Below are positions 55,270-64,000 of a DNA stretch of 64,000 nucleotides, in pieces (within the stretch, counting starts at the first letter, position 1; the number at the start of each line of letters is the position of its first letter). Source of the DNA: Diphasiastrum complanatum (lineage: Eukaryota > Streptophyta > Lycopodiopsida > Lycopodiales > Lycopodiaceae). The notes beneath the pieces were generated by a model. That model did no database searches and had not been told where the DNA came from. It worked only from the letters and a program-made list of their open reading frames with translations. Position numbers and translations under genes: made by a program. The stretch spans positions 54,476,538 to 54,540,537 of the forward strand of contig CM055104.1 of assembly GCA_029204225.1 (NCBI GenBank), given 5' to 3'.

Positions 55270-57829
55270 GTATGTGGTTAAATTCTTTGCAAGAGTTGTT
55301 AGATCTAATTGAATATTGGAATCTACTTAATGTTCACAACAAATTTGGGATTGTGATTTTCTAGTACTTAGCAACGATTCTTAGTTGTGTGAAAAAATGT
55401 TTTCATTTATTTTCGAAATTGTTAGAAACTACAATTTATTTTCTTTTTTTGTTCAATTTGACAAAGACAAGACTATATTACCTTGTGGGCAACATAAATT
55501 CTTTCAAATTAACCATTTTTAAATGTAGATGGTTTCAAAATGCTAATCTCTAAACCAAACTTTCACAATTTCCATAATCGCCAACCTAGAGTCAGTTACA
55601 CACAAAGCAAGAAATTAGGTTGCTGAGTTTCCACCTAACTCTAAAACTGATGTAGACTCACTTTCAAGCCATGGAGCTGCCATGCATACCCTATGTAACA
55701 AAAAAAACGTATTGGCATCCCATACCATAACCCCTAACCTAATTCACAGTAACTGGCTTAAACATACACACCATCCATGTCTTGTTGAAAGAATGATGAA
55801 TAATATTAGAAGTACCCTACAAAGAGATTCTTGGCAAGGATTCTCACATACAAGACATGTGAGAGTTGCACGGTCTTGCCAATCACAGACCTAAATTTAT
55901 AGATCCATATCTACTCCATCTTATAATTTTGGTTTGGAAGCCTTTGATACTTGTAGGTATAGGACACACTCTCACCCTTATGAATTTCCCTTGTTAAAGA
56001 GATAATTGAAAAAATTTCGTTTATGGTTCTCTTTGATTTTTAGGTCTCATCATTTTCCAACTTGCTTTCTATGCATAAAGTATTCAAAATTGGTTTTGTT
56101 TCTAAGTTCTTCTCATCAAATGTGTATGATTGTTTCTAGATCATGCAGTACAAAGTGAGTGAAGTTATGTAAATAAACTAGTTGCTTCTTTAAAAGAAAG
56201 TTTTTCTTTTTGGGTAGTCGTTCTTGTAACAAATCTACCTTAAGTACATTATGCATTTTCTCTTTCTAAAGAAGCTTTAACCTCTAAGAAACACAGTGGA
56301 GTGGACTAGTACGTGATGAAAATAGCTTAAAGTACTTTCCAATATGAAGATCTTTAGATTTTTTTAATGTCCTCATTATTCGAGTACACCCAAAATCTGA
56401 CCTTAAACTCTCTAGGTGGAAAACATTGCTTAGCAAAAAGTTATGCTATATGTTGAACAATTTTATGTTACTTTTTTCACTTACATCCTTTGTTTCATAT
56501 TTTGCAAAAAGTAGGCCAAAACCTTCACCTTAAAGATCTTGCATTGGCAAAAAATTGGTATGAGTGGCTATAATTTGAACATGAAATAAAAGGACTCAAT
56601 TGATAGATTGCTCCACACTATTGTCTAAGAACTCTTTATAGGCAGGTTCTTTTCCCAATTGGTCCATTTGCTCAACAAGTCATCCTTGGATCGATTAATA
56701 CATTTGTTTTGACTATTATATTTTGGCTAATAATATAAACTAGGGCCTACTAATCAAATGAAAATCATTGTCTGTACTTGAGCAACGAACTTGGAATCTC
56801 AGTTGTTTATCCTATCATTAACAATTTGTACAATCAAAACATTTTCTCACGCAAGAGTTATGCTAGCTCAAATACTTGATAGTACTTTGGGTAGAGAAAC
56901 GTTGAATCATTTTGGTCAATTGGTCAATTAGTACCCAAATGACATGGTTGCCTTATTTGGTTCAAGTAAGTATGACCAATGAATCCCTTGAGATACTTAC
57001 GACTTTGTGTTAGGATTTCTGGTGGATGCAGAAAACCTCCCACTTTTAGTATTGTTGTTTTGTCAACTTGGAATTGCTCACTTAATAGAACATATGCTTT
57101 TACATGAAGTTTCATCTTTTGCTAGTAGGAGTTTTTTGTCTTTTTCAAGTCATGCATTCAAGTCTAGGCCATTTATAGCCCCTACATCGATCGAGTTGTA
57201 GTTATCTAAAATTTCGTTTGTTATCCATTAGCATTGATTAGATCAGGTGAATAGGCCTCTTGGGCCTTATTGACAATAGGATAATACCACTTAGTATTAT
57301 CGATAGTAACTTGGCATTTGAATGAGCTTGGTCTTTCTTATCATGCTTCTAGCCCTAACTAGTTGGACTTCTAGCTAGCTATAAATAGGCTCAAGGCCGC
57401 CTCATTTAGGGGTGGATTGCTTGTCCTAGCTAAGATTAGCGCATTTCAACTTAGAGAGAGATGTTAATGTCTTATGGGTACTCGAGCATACATAAGACTG
57501 AAAGGTATACTTCCAGTGTGATTCATGAATGTAAATAAGTCTCTAAATTGAACTTTAACTATGCCAATGCTTATTTTTGCAAGCTCTCCATAGTTTGCTA
57601 AGAAGCTTGCAACATTTGGCACCATTGTTGAAGAACTAAGTGCTTTTCTTGCATCAATTCCATTTTTGTGTGTTTTGAGTGGATTGGAATGGAAGTGTGC
57701 AAAAATTTGGAAAAAAAATTTCACTCATTAGACCAAAAAAATAATGACTTGCATGTATTCCACCAAGGTTAAGAAAGAAGTGAAAAAGAAAAAACCTAAG
57801 TCTAAGATGGCAAGTGAATGTAAGCTTTA
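55270..57829 (+). other. Intron 4, left part: nothing recognised
   Basis: AT-rich intron sequence after GTATGT. No recognisable gene or repeat borders. Confidence 0.4.
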
Positions 57830-58510
57830 AAAAAGGTTGGTGAGTGAGGCCAGCAAAAAATCAAAACTGTAGATCTTGGACCTTGGCGAGTTAAATTGAG
57901 CCACAATAATGTTTGGCAAGTGACCAAAAAACAATGGTAGTCAAAGTTGTTGATTGTAATACCGACAAGTGAATGGTTTAGATGTTGCGTGAAATAAAGC
58001 TATAATAAAGCTTGGTAGGTGACAACAACAAAAATAAAAAAATTGAAAGCTATAGATTTCAACCCTAGTGATTGATGGATATACAACAATTGAATGGTAC
58101 AAATGGCAAGTGAGATGGAGGCATAATATACGATAGCAAGTGATTGATAAGTAATTGACAACAAAATTCAAAAACCCGAAGCTGTAGATCTCATGCAAGT
58201 GAAATGTTTTAATCGATAAGTGAATCTGAGCCCCAATAAAGATGGATGAGTGATTGTCGATTGAACTTTTTTTTTTTAAATGACCAAAGTTGTATATCTT
58301 GACCTTGGTGAGTGTATGAGACATATCGCAAGTAAGTGTGAGCCCTAATAAAGACCGGTGAGTGACAAAAAACTAAAAAAATAAGCACTATAAATCTTGA
58401 TCCTAATGTGTGAACGATATAGATGATGAATGAAATAGAGGTATGATAAAACTTGGTGAGTGACTTAAAAAAAATGAAAAAACTGAAGTTGTAGATCTTG
58501 ACTTCTTGGT
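57830..58510 (+). repeat. Degenerate minisatellite, ~100-130-bp unit, about 7 copies
   Basis: Each unit follows the scheme AAGTTGTAGATCTTGACCTTGG, TGAGTG, a variable part, GAGCC-AATAAAG, CTTGGTGAGTGAC, then an A-rich run with AAAAACTG. Units start near 57867, 57938, 58047, 58178, 58287, 58387 and 58487. Long minus-strand frames here are low-complexity shadows. Confidence 0.75.
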
Positions 58511-61500
58511 CATTGTTTTGGAGACAATGCATAAAAACTTAGTAATGGTTTGAAAGTTATTGAGCCCACAATGAATCACAAGAAAGGCGATTAATAAAAA
58601 AAATTCACTTGCCCTCTTTATTGTTGATGAGTCTCGATAAGCTATATTTATTGTGAAGACTATGCGAGCTCCACCATATTGAAAGTTTTTAAGATGACAA
58701 GTTACCAAAATGACAATCAAATAGAAAGAAAAAAGAATTGTGTTGTGACCATATTCGCTCGCTATGAAGTTGAGGACTCTAATCCAAATGATTGATCTGG
58801 GCGAGTAATCTAGCATTAAAAAAATTTCTAATTTTTTTTATATTGGATTAGTCTAGTGTTAAGTCGAAGAATCTAAATAATGTTTAACTAGTCTCTTATA
58901 AGTTTTAATAAGTCACTTAGAAATAAAAAAATAAAGAAAATTCATATTGGGCTTTACTTCATCATAAGAAGGTTGTATTTATGGAAGTTGAAATAAGATA
59001 TTCTTGGACCACGTATAAAGCTCTTCATTTGGTTCCGTCTTACATGCTTATGTGAGTTTCTCCCTAGTGCTCTAAACCCCCTTGACAAATCGATATCCTT
59101 GGACTAAGTGTGCCACCACTTTATACATTGCACCTACCAAAACTCTGATCAACATAGTCTAAAATGAATCGAGGGTATTTTCACCAGAAGGAACCTAATA
59201 TAGAGTTCTACAAGAGGTACATGAGTCTTTTGTTCTTAACTTCTAGATAGGCTACATTTTTGTGTCATAGCGATAAACCATATTGGCACGTTATATCACA
59301 AAGGAGATGCGAAGAGAATATACGACTTAGTCTCCTCTTGGTTGTTTTCAAGTTTATGCTTGAAGGCTTGCATTTGGGCTGAAGCAATATAGGTTGAGGA
59401 GCTTCTCATTCTTTAATTTGGCAATATGTCTGTGATTCGTAACAAGTTTTTCTAAGTGCCATTGAATTGGCTCCATGATTTCCAAAACATGGAAGAACAA
59501 TGGGCTAGTTGCTGGGGATTACTAGTTTTCTAAATTTTGAGCCATAGTGGTAGCTTCAAGAAAGAGGACAACAAATCAACCTTTTGTCAAGGCCCATTGT
59601 AGATCCCAACCAGTGCATCCAAAGATCGATTGAATCCCTATAGATCACCGTCCTAGAGTTGAGTGCAAAAAGTGGCTGCAAAAAATCCTCCCTTAGTCCC
59701 TAAACTCGTCAAGTTGTCTTCCACTTAGCCACGATACAACCGTTTGAGACAATGGAGCAAGAATTGGCCTCCCTCAACAAAAAGATATTTTGAAACTAGG
59801 GCAACAATCTAGGAGACAAGTGTCTCCAATTTAGAAGCCATATGAAGACTAGTGAACAATAGCTTTAGTCAATGTAGCAATCTTGCCCTCACTTTATAAC
59901 TCCTCCACTTAGATCATAGATGAGGCTAGCAATGATCTAAGCCCCCAACCTAAAAAATGCTAGGTAACACCCTTAAGTCAACATGCTTTTCATTCAACCG
60001 ACAAGTCTTGGCATCATGCAGTGCATGCTTCTTCATAGAATTCATCAATGGTTCCTTTAGATGAGATTCATTCACACCCAAGAATGATGGGCCACATGAT
60101 ATATGTAACTTGAGAACGGGATTTACAAAAAACATGTGATTGTAGATTGTCTTGAGGTTCCTGTATATCCAGAGCAATCATAGATTGCAAGTGAGGTATA
60201 GTCCCATGTTAAGTATTATGTGCCACTTCCATTTCTATTTGATGTCAATACATTCAATTATCTTGCCCATCTTTTGGCTCTTGCATATATTCAATGCATT
60301 TATAGATTGTGAATATGGTATAGGCCCAAGTTTAGTATTACGAGCCATTTCATGTCTATTTGCTTTGTTGACATGAGTTATTTACATGGTTATCCTTTTA
60401 GCTATGATCTAGGGTACTACTACATTTTTCATTGATATATCCCCTTCTGTTGAACTACAAATCGACATCATGTTATAATTTCCTTTAGTATTCGTCATGC
60501 AAAAAAAATTTATTCAATATGATCCTTCATGTTGATCTACCCCTCCAGATAGATTCTCCACTATTATGGTCATGTTGTATTCAACAAATTCTTTTAATAC
60601 TATTACATGGCATGCATGGTCCATTCAAATAGTGTGGCCTATATATACCTTTCATTCGTGACTTACCAAAATTACCATGAGGTAATCATGGCCTTTTACG
60701 TCCCACACTAGATTAACCTTTTACCTAGTGTTTTTTGAGGAATTGACAAATGGAAGTAGAGAGTCTAACAAATAGTTGTGAATAATAATTGATACATCTA
60801 TTATTGTATAGAGAACTTAGCATTTGATGGCACAACACCATTGTAAGTCAAACAAAGAAACTTTAGTTTAAAGTGTACAATACTTTCTAATAGAGGTTAC
60901 TAAGAATACAAGTTATTAATAGTAAAACTTATGAACTGAGACAAAACTAATTCATGAGACTTTGTTATGAAAAATGACTATTTTGGCTTATGTGCTCAAC
61001 AAATTACAATATTTCAAATAGCATGTGAACTGAAATGTAATAAACAAAGATCAACAAATTGGAACTAATGGATGCATGCATTGACCTCCGATTACTATCA
61101 ATCGAACTCCAATTATGGTGTGGAAGATAGATCAATGCTATCACAAAAGGGGCTATAGCTTCTTAGTGTACATTGTCACCAAGATACATGTTGATTGCTT
61201 CTAGAAACAAGGAATTTCTAGCAATATTAAATGTGCTCGATTTGCAATAACAATTATTGCTTGAAATGTGAGTATACTACTAAATTTTCACACTTTTCTT
61301 GTTGATAAATATGTGGATTGCCTTCAATTGGTGCACATGATTTGCAACAGAATGGGCATAGGATCTATTCCCAAATGTGAGTACACTACATTTAGAATTT
61401 TAATATTTTTGCTTTTGGCATGTGGGTACATAGCCACTAACTTCTCCTTGAATCATGGGTATCTAACTTTAGAAATGCGAGTTGCCATCAAGATAGGCAA

Positions 61501-62708
61501 GTAGTCTATTTAAAAAAATGTGAGCAATTGGCCTCATATTTGTTACATTTGTGAAAAAAATAGGCTTAATTTAGATGTGTATTAGAAACATGTTTGCATC
61601 TACAAACCCTTCTTGTTGATTAGTAGCTAGCTCATTTCTAAAATTGCTTCCTCCGCCTCTTCTTCTTTGGGAATTCAATTTTGTAGGCAATGCATGACTT
61701 ACCAATTTTCCATTGAAACCATATGCTCTTTGTCTTGACTATTGATATAAAATTACAAAAGCTTCATCAAAAGATAGGGTTGCTTCTCTTGTAGTAACAA
61801 AGCTTTTCTAAATTTGAGAAACTTAATTGAGTATGGTTCTCACCGTCTCCACATTTTTCAACACTCTCAATTGAAAGAAGTTGATCAGGGATTTTCTTGA
61901 TTCTTTTTTAATAGGTTGTTACAACTTCACCTTCATCATTTTTCATTGTATAAAATTTTGCTTTACATCGTCCTCTTCATATCTGAGTTGTATTGCTTGA
62001 CCAATCATCAAGTCCCATGAATTTGGCAATAAAATGTTCACTTTAAATTTCAAGAATTGCAAAAATCTATTTTACTATTGTTTAGTAATAAAAGCATCCA
62101 TTTTTATTTTCATGCTAATTAACTAGTTAGTATTTGTGCCTTTAAGTGGAGGAGCAATCTTGTGTCATCATTCCAACTATGCCCATGCCCAATTCTGTTT
62201 AGTCAATTAATCGGGTTATCATAAAAATGTATACTCTAAAAACTTTATAACCAGATGCCAAAATATGATTTATTATGTTCTTTGCCTTTTGAAACTAGAT
62301 TCTTACACTGTAGGGTTATTTTTTAAGACACTTTAAATTAGGGACTATATTACAACAATCGCCTTAGGTTTCAAAAATATGAGCCATCCTAAACCCTAAA
62401 TCTTAATCAGGCTTATTTGGAATCAAGTTGGATTCATTAATGTGTGTTCTCCTTGAATTTGTGTATGCAAGAGGTAATTATGCAAGATTTGTCGCATTGT
62501 TGATCTTGCAACATATTTTATTTTGTGTTTTTGTGGTCTGCAAAGTCATTGAACCAAAGAATTATTATGAGTTTAGAATAATATCACACTAGCTAAAATA
62601 TGTCAGTGAGTAACTTTTTTAAAGACTCATGAATTTTGCTTCTATACTTGAAAGACCTTGGTGAATCATCATTTTTGTTTTTATTGTTTATTGCCTTGTT
62701 GATTGCAG
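58511..62708 (+). other. Intron 4, right part, with a short tandem repeat at 60178-60375
   Basis: Mostly AT-rich sequence without recognisable coding or element borders. At 60178-60290 and 60300-60375 a unit (TAGATTG-GA-T-GGTATAG-CCCA-GTT-AGTATTA) is repeated with divergence. The intron ends with a long T-rich tract and TTGATTGCAG at 62708. Confidence 0.45.
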
Positions 62709-62749
62709 ACAAAATTGTTATTTCCAAATGCAGTTGTATGCATCATCAG
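62709..62749 (+). CDS. FAX: FAX-like gene, exon 5 (TKxLFP block; 41 bp)
   Basis: A strong polypyrimidine tract and TTGATTGCAG precede, and CATCAG|GTTAGT follows. In phase 0 the exon reads TKLLFPNAVVCII plus two bases of a Ser/Arg codon. This lines up with the conserved TKKLFPAGxFAVIS of plant FAX proteins. The final FAX segment (about 15-25 residues, a Cys/Phe/Tyr-rich helix and a polar tail) is still missing and should lie on a further exon. Confidence 0.75.
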
Positions 62750-64000
62750 GTTAGTCTTTCAACCAAGACTCTCTTATGTTGTAATATTTTTCTACTGCTT
62801 ACAAATAGTTTTTTGATATGCTATTAATGTCATGCTTGTATGGTCATCATGATGGTGCTTTTTGTGCAATATTGAAAGCTGCAAACAAATGTTTGTGCTA
62901 CTTTGGTTGAGAGAAATGCTAATGATATTGTGGAAGAGGTTGTTTGGAAAAATGTGCATCCAAAGAACATATTAAAAAATTGATCCAAAATTTAGATCAA
63001 GCATTTTATCATATTAGAACACTCATGAAGCATGTTGATTTAAATTGTTTATGTGAATGCATTTGTTTGTTATTTGTAGTAGTAAGCCCAACTATTTACA
63101 AAAGCTAATTGAGAAATTTTGTAGGAAATTTAATAGACATTCCCCCATAGCATTGAGCATTATGGCCTCTTTTGACTTGATAAGAGCATTATGGCTATCA
63201 CTAACGTAAGGGATTACAACATCAAACATAAGAAAATCTAGTGCTTTCTAAGAGCGATTTGAAACCACTTGGAACAAGTTAAGGGTAAGTGTGTTGAGTC
63301 CTTGTAGTTTAAGCAAAGTTTGGGTTGCTTCCTTTTAGTAAACTACTATAATGAGAACATATGCACGATGGTTAGAAGGAAGGTTCAACCTTGTGAGGTG
63401 TATGGTTCTATCTTTATTGTTAGAGGACCCAAAGAACCTCTATCTAATTGTGAGGTAGGATTTGCATGGTACACAATTTCTTTTGATTAATATGTCACAA
63501 TTGCTATGTTTTTCATTTTCTAGTGATACTCTAAACCTTTACTAAATATTATGGAACACCTAACCTTTACTAAACATTATGGAGCACCTTCAAGAAGTGC
63601 AATATCACCAAAACCGAAAGTACGACTAGATGTGTCCCTCTTGCTAGCCAAAATATATATTTTCTACTCCAGCCTTGATAATGATTCTTTCAAGTGTTAA
63701 GGGTGTGAGTTTGTAAAACTTGATATGACATACATGCAAAAGTCAAAGTTCTGTCAAAAAAATTTACTCTTTCTATTTCAACCTAGAGAGATTTTTCTAA
63801 ACTTAATTCTCTTACGATGATTCTATATATGAAACTGCAATTCTTGATTTATCAATGCTCTTGCAAGCTTTGGCCATGTTATGGAATTTTGTATTAGATT
63901 CAAATATTGGCATGCCAGGTGAAGGCTTTTGTGAGAGCTATAGCCTCAAGTAGGATGGTGAAATGGTACACTAGATTTCTCTTTCAAGAAAGCATATGAT
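62750..64000 (+). other. Intron 5 (open-ended): terminal exon not identified
   Basis: After the donor GTTAGT the sequence is AT-rich. Some acceptor-like AGs are followed by short open frames (for example 63080-63209), but none resembles the FAX C-terminus. The last exon and polyadenylation site are probably beyond the window. Confidence 0.4.

Larger units (their letters stand above)
34429..62749 (+). other. FAX: FAX / TMEM14-domain gene, spliced span (3' end not found)
   Basis: Five exons join at GT..AG borders with compatible phases: 34429-34746, 42519-43848, 44790-44957, 55223-55269 and 62709-62749. Introns are 7772, 941, 10265 and 7439 bp. The joined frame gives about 635 residues before the missing last exon. 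Residues from IHDFCLGIPYG onward match the plant FATTY ACID EXPORT / TMEM14 family (Pfam Tmemb_14), which moves fatty acids across the plastid inner envelope (FAX1) or related membranes. Four short hydrophobic segments fit the four-helix fold. Known Arabidopsis members are far shorter (about 180-340 residues). The long acidic, disordered N-terminal extension is the odd feature. Family assignment is confident; substrate and location are inferred. FAX1-like or FAX3-like rank is unresolved. Confidence 0.8.

Noticed and set aside
58209-58816. Minus-strand frames of 107-137 codons
   Set aside because: They follow the degenerate minisatellite and AT-rich flanks, are rich in Phe/Ser/His, and have no domain.
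62636-62827. 63-codon frame around exon 5
   Set aside because: Its frame is open by chance over the polypyrimidine tract; only 62709-62749 shows family similarity and splice borders.
63080-63209. Terminal FAX exon behind TTTGTAG
   Set aside because: The frame is open for about 42 codons after a plausible acceptor and then stops, but it does not resemble the Cys/Phe/Tyr-rich FAX C-terminus. Left as unproven.

Overview
The window is nuclear DNA of a land plant with a large, repeat-rich genome. It is AT-rich and carries many nested LTR retrotransposons of the Ty1/copia and Ty3/gypsy types, a LINE and several miniature elements. The one convincing protein-coding host gene has introns of about 7 to 10 kb. 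Very long introns filled with old repeats suggest a gymnosperm or fern-like genome, but this is an inference and the species cannot be named from the sequence alone.

Bases 1-24000 are a nest of retroelements. Left to right they are: the 5' end of a minus-strand gypsy element (leader, primer-binding site, LTR) with the 3' end of a copia element inside its LTR; a copia fragment; a 1.04 kb inverted pair of gypsy-type LTR segments (4175-5215 and 7192-8228); a 404-bp TRIM whose two 144-bp LTRs carry a tRNA-like RNA polymerase III promoter (8663-9066); a gypsy element (9366-19109) with an extra coiled-coil ORF behind pol; inside that ORF, a complete 3.7 kb non-autonomous minus-strand LTR element with an exact 5-bp target duplication (13598-17276); a minus-strand copia (19110-21010) whose reverse-transcriptase part may lie on the far side of the gypsy element; and the 3' half of a second gypsy-like element (21063 to about 23960).

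Bases 24000-32000 hold short tandem repeats, a long (TC)n(AC)n microsatellite and a copia element (about 26905-31989). This copia has a tandemly repeated primer-binding region and has lost its reverse transcriptase.

Bases 33750-64000 are dominated by one plus-strand host gene. I assembled it from five exons (34429-34746, 42519-43848, 44790-44957, 55223-55269, 62709-62749) that join in frame at GT..AG borders. The last three exons and the end of exon 2 encode a TMEM14 / FATTY ACID EXPORT (FAX) domain, so the product is probably a plastid-envelope or endomembrane fatty-acid exporter. It has an unusually long (about 540 residue) N-terminal extension. The terminal exon was not found and may lie beyond the window. 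The introns contain LINE pieces, gag-like remnants, MITE-like inserts, microsatellites and a degenerate minisatellite.
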